Of a stretch of 6,904 bases of DNA, positions 1 through 5,909 are shown in pieces. Both the position numbers and the translations under genes were made by a program. The notes under the pieces are model-generated. The model had not been told where the DNA came from. It did no database searches and worked only from the letters and a program-made list of their open reading frames with translations. Each line of letters starts with the position of its first letter. Position 1 is the stretch's first letter. This DNA is from Thermotoga sp. (GTDB lineage Bacteria; Thermotogota; Thermotogae; B21-G9): contig QNAU01000070.1 of assembly GCA_003641545.1 (NCBI GenBank), positions 1 to 6,904 of the forward strand. Reading direction: 5' to 3'.

Positions 1-1
1 C

Positions 2-130
2 AGGGATCCAATGGATCCATCGGATGCATTCGGAGAGATCCAGATACAGGCTGGGAAACAGTTCGATCCATATATAGTGGAAAAATTGAGCCTATCCACC
101 TTTCTGATGGAAGCGGATGTCTTCATCTGA
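2..130 (+). CDS. C-terminal end of a probable HD-GYP domain protein (partial, 5' end off-window)
   Basis: An open plus-strand frame enters from the left edge and ends at TGA 128-130, giving 42 visible residues. It contains A-F-G-E-I-Q-I-Q-A-G-K-Q-F-D-P-Y-I-V-E-K-L, which matches the pattern 'A..EI...AG.QFDP..VE.F' found at the end of HD-GYP domains, the cyclic di-GMP phosphodiesterase type of HD hydrolase. The preceding D-P-M-D-P-S-D fits the loop that leads into these last helices. The metal-binding HD and GYP motifs would lie outside the window, so activity cannot be judged. A tail of about 14 residues follows the motif. The gene is convergent with the minus-strand operon and overlaps its last gene by 8 bp (123-130). 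The family call rests on one short motif and is moderately sure; that the frame is coding is more certain than the function. Confidence 0.62.
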   Translation, partial: RDPMDPSDAFGEIQIQAGKQFDPYIVEKLSLSTFLMEADVFI

Positions 131-1022
131 AAGAGCACTTTTCCCAGTTTTTTCCCTCATTCTCTATGAAATCCGATATGCGTTTCAACTTGTCGATGAA
201 AATCGATGAGAGAGCCTTCAATTCATCCTTCAAGCGAGGATAGTCTCTCAGATGGGTGGAAAATGAAATCAAGGGTTTCATCGATCTCAGATTTGAAGGT
301 ATGGAAGCTTCCCGAATTTTTGCGTTCATCTCGGCTAACTTCTTCCTAAGATATCTCGATATTTCGAATAGAATGGAACTTTCCAGTTTCACATCTTCCG
401 GATATTTCAAAGTCAAGACGATCTCATCGAAATTAAAAGTTGGAAGGATGAAGTCCCACAACATTCTTCCAACGTCCATCAGTATGGTATCGATCCCTTC
501 TTCGTCGAGTTCCATCAAGGTCAAAAGTCCCACCCGGTCATCCAGTTTCTCATCCAGTATCCTTTCCTTCAAAAATCTTTCATCACCGGCATACGCCAAG
601 GATGGTGGAATACAGTATCTCGTGAGCACGACGCTTTTGAATGTTGGATTGGAGATATCTTTTCCGTAAACCTCCAGAATCCTCAGTAAAGCCTTCTCCA
701 GCGGATCGAATTTCTCATTCAGGTTGATCAGTATTTCACCATTGAGGGAGGGATTCGATGTGGTCAGAATGACCGCACATTTTGAATCATCGCTCACGTA
801 AAATGACAGGAATGGGTTGTAGGGAGCATCATCCCCACAGATCAGAACCAGTGCGTATCTTCCACCCATGTTCAGTTTTTCCCTCATCTCGATTCTCAGA
901 TCTCTCATGATACTTAGAACATCATTTTTCGACTCTCTTAGCACTTTCAACATGATCTCGCGTACTCTGGAAGGTGCCAGAACGATATCATCCTCTGAGA
1001 ATGGCGACCGATGCGGGACCAT
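123..1022 (-). CDS. Unassigned 299-residue protein, third gene of the MoxR/VWA operon
   Basis: I do not recognise this family. The protein is soluble-looking: no signal peptide and no segment long and apolar enough to span a membrane. Residues 17-50 are a charged, probably helical stretch. Residues 55-100 look like alternating strands (YALVLICGDD, FLSFYV, CAVILTT). Residues 105-235 are mixed helix and strand with a hydrophobic patch around 187-206 (MLWDFILPTF). The C-terminal third (215-290) is Lys/Glu-rich helix. Four cysteines (62, 82, 137, 296) do not form a spaced metal motif, and I see no Walker, HD or protease signature. The ATG start at 1022 follows GAGGGAG with a 4-nt gap and lies 35 bp inside the VWA gene, which suggests translational coupling. 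It ends 8 bp into the convergent HD-GYP-like gene. By position it is likely a partner, substrate or regulator of the ATPase/VWA pair, but that is inference. Confidence 0.85.
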   Translation of the reverse strand: MVPHRSPFSEDDIVLAPSRVREIMLKVLRESKNDVLSIMRDLRIEMREKLNMGGRYALVLICGDDAPYNPFLSFYVSDDSKCAVILTTSNPSLNGEILINLNEKFDPLEKALLRILEVYGKDISNPTFKSVVLTRYCIPPSLAYAGDERFLKERILDEKLDDRVGLLTLMELDEEGIDTILMDVGRMLWDFILPTFNFDEIVLTLKYPEDVKLESSILFEISRYLRKKLAEMNAKIREASIPSNLRSMKPLISFSTHLRDYPRLKDELKALSSIFIDKLKRISDFIENEGKNWEKCSFR

Positions 1023-2205
1023 AGATCTCCCTCGCTTTTTCTCTGAATTCTTCGTTGTGTTTTCTCGAGAGAACGAAGATTATCCTTCTCTTCGCATACG
1101 GCACCTCGGTGTATCCATCCGTGAAGATCACCGTTCCCTCGACCCTCAGTTCCGATTCCGCATAGTCCACCCCGGGTTGCAGGTCCGTTCCTCCCCTTCC
1201 AACTATCGGAACATCTTTCCACATGCCTGGACTGTATTTGATGACGTTCTGAACCATCTCATCCACTTCCACGAGCCAAATGCTTGTGTCCATCATTCTC
1301 ACCATCTGATCGAGTTCCGTGAAGAATTTCACGAATTCCTCCTCGATTATGCTCCCACTGGTGTCCACTATTATCGCCAGTTTCGCCATGTATTCCCTTC
1401 TCCAACCAGGTTCGTGGTCGTATCTTCTGTTGGGTTTCATCCTCGTTCTGTATCTTTCCCCCAACACGGAGGAACCGACGAACCTTCTCAAGGCGACTTT
1501 CCAATTTATCTCCGCTTCGCTCAGTATTTCTCTCACCTTTTCGCTGATGAAACCCGGGATGTTGCCCCTGCTCTTGGACACAGCTTCTTTCAGAATCGAT
1601 CTCACGTTGGCTTCCATCATCTCCGTTGAGAGAGGAAAATCGCCAAATCTTTGATGATCTTCCAGCTCCTCCCTACCCTTCACAAATTCTTCGGATTTTT
1701 CCCAGCCTTTTTCTTTCACCCACTCTTCTATGTAATCATGGTAAAATTCCGCTGGCTGATTGTACATGTTTCTCGGAGGACCGACGAACCAGAATTCACC
1801 ATCCGCCACCGCCTGTCCGGATAGAATCATGTCTAACGAGACGGAGAATGAATCCAATTCAGGTATAAATTGATTCACCGCTGCATCCATCGCGAGATCC
1901 CACATAATCTTGTCTTCCCTGTTTTTCGGTTTTATCAGAACGTGTAAATTCACTATGTGCAGGATCTGATGTAAAACCAGTGACTTTATCTTCGATAACT
2001 CCATTCTTGAAACTCGCTTCGGGTTGTAGATCAATTCATACCTCCCAAGATCGGAGATTCTCAATCCGATCGTTCCAGCCTTTGGGTCAGGTTTGGGAAC
2101 CATGTGTAGCAATATGACGGAATAAAAGGGTGATTCCTTACCAAGTTGTATGAAGGCTTTCTCAATCAGTTCTTTCGATTCATCGAATTCGTCCCTCAAT
2201 TTCAT
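988..2205 (-). CDS. VWA-like protein with N-terminal DUF2201/metallopeptidase-like domain; catalytic Glu replaced by Gln
   Basis: Protein of 405 residues when read from the ATG at 2205; an in-frame ATG at 2220 would add five residues but has no well-spaced Shine-Dalgarno. The 2205 start makes an ATGA overlap with the stop of the MoxR gene. The N-terminal part (about 1-125) resembles the metallopeptidase-like domain of COG3864: it has H79-Q-I-L-H83 with H88 nearby, then W102-D-L-A-M-D-A-A-V-N111, which corresponds to the family's W..A.D..IN block. In the usual HExxH the second residue is Glu; here it is Gln (CAG, 1966-1968), so hydrolysis is doubtful. The C-terminal part (about 273-405) is a VWA-like domain with a full metal-ion site: D281-T-S-G-S285, G-G-T340-D341, and T362-D363-G. 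Families like this pair with MoxR ATPases and act in the cytoplasm in assembly or metal-related remodelling. The family assignment is fairly sure; the substrate is unknown. Confidence 0.85.
   Translation of the reverse strand: MKLRDEFDESKELIEKAFIQLGKESPFYSVILLHMVPKPDPKAGTIGLRISDLGRYELIYNPKRVSRMELSKIKSLVLHQILHIVNLHVLIKPKNREDKIMWDLAMDAAVNQFIPELDSFSVSLDMILSGQAVADGEFWFVGPPRNMYNQPAEFYHDYIEEWVKEKGWEKSEEFVKGREELEDHQRFGDFPLSTEMMEANVRSILKEAVSKSRGNIPGFISEKVREILSEAEINWKVALRRFVGSSVLGERYRTRMKPNRRYDHEPGWRREYMAKLAIIVDTSGSIIEEEFVKFFTELDQMVRMMDTSIWLVEVDEMVQNVIKYSPGMWKDVPIVGRGGTDLQPGVDYAESELRVEGTVIFTDGYTEVPYAKRRIIFVLSRKHNEEFREKAREIYGPASVAILRG
1023..1034 (-). promoter_or_regulatory. Ribosome binding site of the unassigned gene
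   Basis: On the minus strand GAGGGAG (1027-1033) lies 4 nt before the ATG at 1022, and the GAGG core is 7 nt from it. The site is inside the coding sequence of the upstream VWA gene, so it supports a start that overlaps that gene by 35 bp rather than a later one after the VWA stop. Confidence 0.6.
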
Positions 2206-3287
2206 ATGTTCTCGATCCATCCCTTTATCTTACCGGTGGACAGCTCAACGATCTTGGGGTTCATGGAGAGTTCCTCGAGAATCAACCTTGCGATTCTGGA
2301 GTTGAACTCATCCGCCACGAACTTTAGATTTCTTATTATGGAGAAGAAAACATCCCTTGGAAGAACATCGGAGAGCTTCACAATGTTGTCCGCGACTTTC
2401 TTCGGGTCCAGATCTTCATCCATGTTCTCCATGTACCTGTTCAATCTCAAGATGAAGGAATTCAAAACCACCCTATCGAGTTTCAAGAGCTTTTGAAATG
2501 CGGAATCTTTTCCTTCCAAGAGCAATTCCTCGATCGATGGAAGCTCGAACTGGCTCACCATTGTGTCGATGAAGACACGGGCGACCTCTGGACCAACGAT
2601 GGATGACGCGAGGATGTAACCGTACTCTTTTATTTCCTCATCCGTCATGCGGAGCAGAACCTTGGATAGTTTGAACCAGCTCCTGGGAGATGGTTTCGGT
2701 TCGAACTTCATGGACACCCTTCTGAATTCCGTCAAAAATTCTGGGAATCTCTCTATGAAACTAACCACACCTTCATCGATTCCATTTTTCCTTGCCCATC
2801 TCACCCATTCATCCTTGTCCGGGGTCAGAACGAGATGGAAGAATCTCGAGAGAAAGGCTGGGTCAGTTATGAGTTCCACCTGGTCGTATTCTTCATCCGG
2901 AGGATTGGCAGACGCCATTATCCACGTTCCTTTTGGAAGAACATGGTTGTGAATTCTCCTATCAACGAGAAGCTGATTTATGGCGTTCCTGATGGATTTG
3001 TGAGCTCTGTTCATCTCGTCTATCAACACCAGGGAATTCCCATTCTCGGGCCACCAATCGGGTGGGAGAAAGACCGTTTTCTTTGAATTGGGATCTTTCA
3101 CAGGCAGTCCCAGAAGATCACCAGGTTCCATTTGGGATATGACCAGTATTATCAGTTCTCTTCCAGTTTCTTCGGCTATCTCTCTCGCTAAGTCAGTTTT
3201 ACCAACCCCGAAATGGCCCCATATCAACGGGACTTCTCCCGCTTCCATTATCTTTCTCGCCAAAAATTTAACCGTTTCGAAGTTCAA
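2202..3287 (-). CDS. MoxR-family AAA+ ATPase
   Basis: A 361-residue ATPase of the MoxR branch of AAA+ proteins, expected to form a hexameric ring that couples ATP hydrolysis to remodelling of a client together with a VWA partner. Walker A is G24-H-F-G-V-G-K30-T31. Walker B is L86-V-L-I-D90-E91, followed by M-N-R-A as in the MoxR group. Sensor 1 is N128 in A-S-A-N, the likely arginine finger is R148 in F-L-S-R-F, and the sensor 2 arginine is probably R202 in P-S-P-R-S-W. All key residues are present, so the enzyme should be active. Residues 205-361 form a helical lid and a Lys/Glu-rich tail. The start is TTG at 3285-3287, chosen for the very strong ribosome binding site in front. It is the first gene of its operon, 138 nt after lysS, and overlaps the VWA gene by 4 bp. 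Which MoxR subfamily it belongs to cannot be settled by eye. Confidence 0.93.
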   Translation of the reverse strand: MNFETVKFLARKIMEAGEVPLIWGHFGVGKTDLAREIAEETGRELIILVISQMEPGDLLGLPVKDPNSKKTVFLPPDWWPENGNSLVLIDEMNRAHKSIRNAINQLLVDRRIHNHVLPKGTWIMASANPPDEEYDQVELITDPAFLSRFFHLVLTPDKDEWVRWARKNGIDEGVVSFIERFPEFLTEFRRVSMKFEPKPSPRSWFKLSKVLLRMTDEEIKEYGYILASSIVGPEVARVFIDTMVSQFELPSIEELLLEGKDSAFQKLLKLDRVVLNSFILRLNRYMENMDEDLDPKKVADNIVKLSDVLPRDVFFSIIRNLKFVADEFNSRIARLILEELSMNPKIVELSTGKIKGWIENI

Positions 3288-3302
3288 GATATCACCCCTT
3301 TG
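3288..3302 (-). promoter_or_regulatory. Strong ribosome binding site fixing the TTG start of the MoxR gene
   Basis: Minus-strand AAAGGGGTGAT (3291-3301) is almost the full complement of the 16S rRNA 3' end (AAAGGAGGTGAT, one base shorter) and ends 3 nt before TTG at 3287. The match is what makes TTG believable as the start; no ATG or GTG nearby has comparable support. Confidence 0.75.
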
Positions 3303-3319
3303 AACCTTTCACATCCAAC

Positions 3320-3356
3320 CGAGTCAAATATACTGGAAATCGGAAGGAATTGGAAA
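3320..3356 (-). promoter_or_regulatory. Candidate sigma-70-type promoter of the MoxR operon
   Basis: On the minus strand TATATT (3327-3332) is a good -10 element. An acceptable but weak -35, TTTCCA (3351-3356), sits 18 nt upstream. Transcription would begin near 3320, giving a leader of about 33 nt before the TTG start. The element lies where a promoter is expected, between the lysS hairpin and the ribosome binding site. The -35 matches the consensus at four of six positions only, so the call depends mainly on the -10 and on context. Confidence 0.4.
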
Positions 3357-3365
3357 TTCGTTCGA

Positions 3366-3394
3366 CCCCCCTATCCCCCTTGAGATATACCCCC
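3366..3394 (-). other. Cluster of three long G tracts upstream of the MoxR promoter
   Basis: Read on the minus strand this is G5 (3390-3394), 10 nt, G5 (3375-3379), 3 nt, G6 (3366-3371). Such runs are out of character with the rest of the window, whose coding DNA has none this long. Three tracts are one short of a canonical four-tract three-layer G-quadruplex, though a two-layer form that splits the longer runs is possible. The cluster lies just upstream of the proposed -35, where an activator site or structural element could act. It would be transcribed if RNA polymerase reads through from lysS. Function unknown. Confidence 0.5.
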
Positions 3395-3403
3395 ACAGCA
3401 TTG

Positions 3404-3427
3404 AAAGGGCCGCAAGGCCCTTTTTTT
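3404..3427. terminator. GC-rich hairpin after lysS; intrinsic-terminator layout is strongest on the plus strand
   Basis: A perfect 8-bp inverted repeat (3404-3411 with 3416-3423) encloses a 4-nt loop, GCAA on the plus strand and TTGC on the minus strand. On the plus strand it is followed by an uninterrupted T tract to 3427, the classical intrinsic terminator. On the minus strand, the direction of lysS, it follows the TAA stop immediately, but only three T follow the GC stem (and they pair in it), and the sequence then turns to CAATG. It may still end the lysS operon, working in both directions, but would be leakier for lysS. Confidence 0.7.
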
Positions 3428-4943
3428 ATTTCTCCTTTTTCCTGACGTACTCCATGAGTTCTTCGTACTCTTCTTCCAAGCCCTCCTCCGGTCTGACCAA
3501 CGGAAATGGTATCACGTCCCTTATGGATGGTGAATCAGTCAAAAACATTGCGAGCCTGTCTATTCCAATCCCCAATCCCGCTGTCGGTGGTAGCCCGTAT
3601 TCGAGAGCTCTTATGAAATCGAGATCCATCATCTGCGCTTCCTCATCCCCAGCTCTTCTCATCTCGACCTGTTTCATGAATCTCTCCAACTGGTCCAAAG
3701 GATCGTTCAACTCACTGAATGCGTTCGCTATCTCCCTTCCGAATATTATCAGTTCGAATCTTTCGGTGAGTCTTGGGTCCTCTCTGTGTCTCTTCGCTAA
3801 GGGAGATATATCGACGGGATGATCGAGAACGAAGGTCGGTTGCACTATCTCATCCTCCACGGTATCCCAGACCTTTTCAATTATATGCGATCTGTTCCTG
3901 ATCTCGGGAAGATTCTCTTTTCCCCTCAAATACTCGATCATCTTTTCATCGCTGTCCTCAACTATATCCAAACCGGTTTTCTCCTTCACGAATTCTCTCA
4001 TATCTATCTTTCTCCACGGGGGAGTGAAATCTATCTCCACTCCCTGGTAAATCAACTTCGTTTTTCCGAACATCTCCTTCACAACGTGAACGATCATATC
4101 CTCGGTGAGTTTCATCATGTCGGTGTAATCTGCGTAAGCTTGATAGGCTTCGAGACTCGTGAATTCAGGGTTGTGTTTGTATGATATTCCTTCATTTCTG
4201 AAATTCTTCCCTATTTCGTATATCTTCTCAAACCCTCCAACTACCATCCTTTTCAAATAGAGTTCAGGTGCTATTCTAAGATACATGTCTATATCCAAAA
4301 CGTTGAGATGTGTCACAAAGGGTCTGGCTGACGCACCACCTGTCACATGATGAAGTACAGGTGTCTCCACCTCCACAAAACCACGGTTCTCCATGAACCT
4401 CCTCATCGATCTCACCATTTCGTATCTCATCTTGAACTTCCTCAGTGTTTCATCGTTGGCTATCATATCCACGTATCTCTGTCTGTAGATGATCTCCTTG
4501 TCCCTCAATCCATGCCACTTTTCCGGGAGAGTTCTCATGGCTTTGCTGAGGATCACAAAATCTTCGACGAATATCGTGAGCTCACCTGTTCTGCTTTTGA
4601 AAGGGAAACCTTCCAATCCGATTATGTCCCCTATCTTCAAATACTCCTTGAAAAAATCGTACTTTTCCTTCAGCTTGTTCTTATTCATGTAGATCTGAAG
4701 TCTGTCAGTTTCATCCTTTATGACAAGGAAAGAGGACTTACCATGATACCTTATGACCATCACCCTTCCAGCCGTCTTGACCTTCTCATCCTCGAGAACT
4801 TCTTCTTTTCCCAACCCACCGTATTTATTTCTTATCTCCTTCAATCTCATCTTTTTGTCAAACTTGTGAGGATAAGGATCGATACCAGCTTTTCGAAGTT
4901 CCTCTATTTCTTTCAACTTTTCCTCTCTTATCCTTCCGAGCAA
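3426..4943 (-). CDS. lysS: Lysyl-tRNA synthetase, class II (LysRS)
   Basis: Charges tRNA-Lys with lysine using ATP in the cytoplasm. The 505 residues fit the usual length of about 500. An N-terminal OB-fold for anticodon binding covers roughly residues 57-133 ([12 protein letters not shown] onward). The class II catalytic core follows: motif 1 around 187-204 ([17 protein letters not shown]), motif 2 with the invariant arginine in F-R249[13 protein letters not shown], and motif 3 G456-L-G-I-G-I-D-R463. The stretch S-P-L-A-K-R-H and the late [12 protein letters not shown] are standard for bacterial LysRS. The start is TTG at 4941-4943, seven nt after a perfect GGAGG; a GTG 21 nt further upstream (4964) lacks such a site and would put GGAGG inside the gene. 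It is the last gene of its operon, 17 nt after greA, and the stop is followed at once by the hairpin. Identification is very secure. Confidence 0.97.
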   Translation of the reverse strand: MLGRIREEKLKEIEELRKAGIDPYPHKFDKKMRLKEIRNKYGGLGKEEVLEDEKVKTAGRVMVIRYHGKSSFLVIKDETDRLQIYMNKNKLKEKYDFFKEYLKIGDIIGLEGFPFKSRTGELTIFVEDFVILSKAMRTLPEKWHGLRDKEIIYRQRYVDMIANDETLRKFKMRYEMVRSMRRFMENRGFVEVETPVLHHVTGGASARPFVTHLNVLDIDMYLRIAPELYLKRMVVGGFEKIYEIGKNFRNEGISYKHNPEFTSLEAYQAYADYTDMMKLTEDMIVHVVKEMFGKTKLIYQGVEIDFTPPWRKIDMREFVKEKTGLDIVEDSDEKMIEYLRGKENLPEIRNRSHIIEKVWDTVEDEIVQPTFVLDHPVDISPLAKRHREDPRLTERFELIIFGREIANAFSELNDPLDQLERFMKQVEMRRAGDEEAQMMDLDFIRALEYGLPPTAGLGIGIDRLAMFLTDSPSIRDVIPFPLVRPEEGLEEEYEELMEYVRKKEK

Positions 4944-4955
4944 TTTAACACCTCC
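4944..4955 (-). promoter_or_regulatory. Ribosome binding site deciding the TTG start of lysS
   Basis: Minus-strand GGAGGTG (4949-4955) has its GGAGG core 7 nt before TTG 4943, which is ideal spacing. It fits in the short gap after the greA stop (4961) and rules against the upstream in-frame GTG at 4964. Confidence 0.75.
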
Positions 4956-4960
4956 GAAGA

Positions 4961-5437
4961 TCACATTTTTATCCCGAGTATCTGAAATCTTTGAACACCC
5001 TTTGGAGCCCTTATCCTGATGGTTTCGCCCAATCTTCTACCGAGAAGAGCTCTTCCAAGTGGTGAATCCACACTTATCTTTCTCTCGAATATATCCGCCT
5101 CCTGTGGATTCACGATCGTTATCTCCATCTCCTCACCACTCGACAGGTCCCTTATCAGGACTTTGTTGCCAAGATTTATGACGTTCGAATCCATGTTCGA
5201 AACATCTATCAACTCGGCTCTCGACAGTATTTCCTCTATCTCCCGAATTCTGCTCCCTATCCTACCCTGCTCGTTCTTCGCTTCCTCATATTCGCTATTC
5301 TCAGCTAAATCTCCAAGTTCCCGTGCATCCTTTATCTTCTGTGCAACTTCGTACATGAACTTTTTCTTCAACTCGTCCAACTCTCTTTTGAGAGATTCGT
5401 ATCCCTCCTTGGTCAGATATATAACATCCTTCTTCAT
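4961..5437 (-). CDS. greA: Transcription elongation factor GreA
   Basis: GreA enters the secondary channel of RNA polymerase and stimulates cleavage of backtracked RNA, rescuing stalled complexes. The 158 residues match the family length. Residues 1-78 form the antiparallel coiled coil; its tip carries L-G-D43-L-A-E-N-S-E-Y, where D43 and E46 correspond to the acidic pair (D41 and E44 in E. coli GreA) that holds the catalytic magnesium. Residues 79-158 form the FKBP-like C-terminal domain, including [13 protein letters not shown], typical of Gre factors. The ATG start has GGAGG 7 nt upstream (5445-5449) and overlaps the nrdR stop as ATGA (5434-5437), so the two are probably translationally coupled. 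The active-site acids are intact, so it should be a true cleavage factor rather than a Gre-like inhibitor. Confidence 0.97.
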   Translation of the reverse strand: MKKDVIYLTKEGYESLKRELDELKKKFMYEVAQKIKDARELGDLAENSEYEEAKNEQGRIGSRIREIEEILSRAELIDVSNMDSNVINLGNKVLIRDLSSGEEMEITIVNPQEADIFERKISVDSPLGRALLGRRLGETIRIRAPKGVQRFQILGIKM

Positions 5438-5895
5438 TCTCTTCCCTCCTTCTTCAGACCTTTAACTATTTCAAGAAATTCATCTATATCTCTGAAATCT
5501 TTGTAAACCGATGCGAAACGAACGTATGCAACTTTGTCCAACTTTCTCAACTCCTCCATCACAAGTTCACCAATCCTCTTCGATTCAACCTCCAACTTTC
5601 CCTCTTTTTGAAGTTTCAACTCTACATTCGATATAAGCTTCTCAACCTCTTCCATCGATACCTGCCTCTTCTCACAGGCTTTCATAACTCCTCTCTTTAT
5701 CTTCTCTCTGTCGAATTTTTCCCTTCTCCCATCCTTCTTCACGACCAGAACTGGTCCTATTTCAAATCTCTCATAGGTCGTGAATCTGAATCCACAATTC
5801 ATGCACTCTCTTCTCCTCCTTATGGCGTATCCATCTTCGGTGGGTCTTGAATCCAAAACTCTCGTTTCGAGAGATCCACAGTTTGGACATCTCAT
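5434..5895 (-). CDS. nrdR: Transcriptional repressor NrdR
   Basis: NrdR is a zinc-ribbon and ATP-cone repressor that senses (d)ATP and shuts down ribonucleotide reductase genes. The 153 residues are the normal length. The zinc ribbon is formed by C3-P-N-C6 and C31-M-N-C34, with the conserved V-L-D-S-R-P and R-R-R-R-E-C between them and F-R-F-T-T-Y-E-R-F after. The ATP-cone runs from about 49 to 139, opening with [12 protein letters not shown] and including A-Y-V-R-F-A-S-V-Y. The ATG at 5895 is chosen over an in-frame ATG at 5961 because it gives the family's standard M-R-C-P start and follows AAGGTG (5904-5909); the longer version would overlap the phosphoesterase gene by 53 bp. It lies 13 nt after the phosphoesterase stop. 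No ribonucleotide reductase gene is in the window, so its targets lie elsewhere. Confidence 0.97.
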   Translation of the reverse strand: MRCPNCGSLETRVLDSRPTEDGYAIRRRRECMNCGFRFTTYERFEIGPVLVVKKDGRREKFDREKIKRGVMKACEKRQVSMEEVEKLISNVELKLQKEGKLEVESKRIGELVMEELRKLDKVAYVRFASVYKDFRDIDEFLEIVKGLKKEGRE

Positions 5896-5909
5896 CTTTT
5901 CATCACCTT
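5896..5909 (-). promoter_or_regulatory. Ribosome binding site deciding the nrdR start
   Basis: Minus-strand AAGGTGAT (5902-5909), with AAGGTG ending 8 nt before ATG 5895, begins right at the phosphoesterase stop codon (5909-5911). It supports the short NrdR that begins with the zinc ribbon. Confidence 0.65.

Larger units (their letters stand above)
3308..3427 (+). ncRNA. Speculative small plus-strand transcript between lysS and the MoxR gene
   Basis: A possible promoter (TTCACA 3308-3313, 15-nt spacer, TATACT 3329-3334) points to a start near 3341, and a textbook intrinsic terminator ends at 3427, which would give an RNA of about 87 nt. No plus-strand gene nearby would otherwise need that terminator. 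The -35 is poor and the spacer is short, so the terminator is the main support. The RNA would be antisense to the MoxR operon's upstream region and reach only the last codon or two of lysS. Confidence 0.2.

Noticed and set aside
4..20. Repeated GGATCC with a 10-bp palindrome at 11-20
   Set aside because: Explained by coding sequence: repeated Asp-Pro codons in the HD-GYP-like C-terminus; too short for a regulatory or mobile-element repeat.
66..81. AT-rich CCATATATAGTGG resembling half of an NrdR box
   Set aside because: It lies inside coding sequence, is not a proper inverted repeat, and has no second box at the spacing NrdR needs.
79..104. Possible minus-strand hairpin (GTGGA/TCCAC) downstream of the orphan gene
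   Set aside because: Only a 5-bp stem with a long loop and no following T tract; not a credible terminator.
256..669. Plus-strand open frame of 137 codons inside the orphan gene
   Set aside because: Ser-rich antisense shadow without a ribosome binding site; the minus-strand frame has a good start signal and operon context.
947..1222. Minus-strand open frame of 91 codons in another frame of the VWA gene
   Set aside because: It overlaps the conserved C-terminal VWA region and has Gly/Arg/Trp-rich out-of-frame composition.
868..1629. Plus-strand open frame of 253 codons opposite the VWA and orphan genes
   Set aside because: It lies wholly antisense to two well-supported genes, its His/Phe/Ser/Arg-rich composition is typical of a shadow frame, and no good ribosome binding site or family motif is seen.
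4347..4985. Plus-strand open frame of 212 codons opposite lysS
   Set aside because: Antisense to a certain lysS, His/Leu/Ser-rich shadow composition, no motif.
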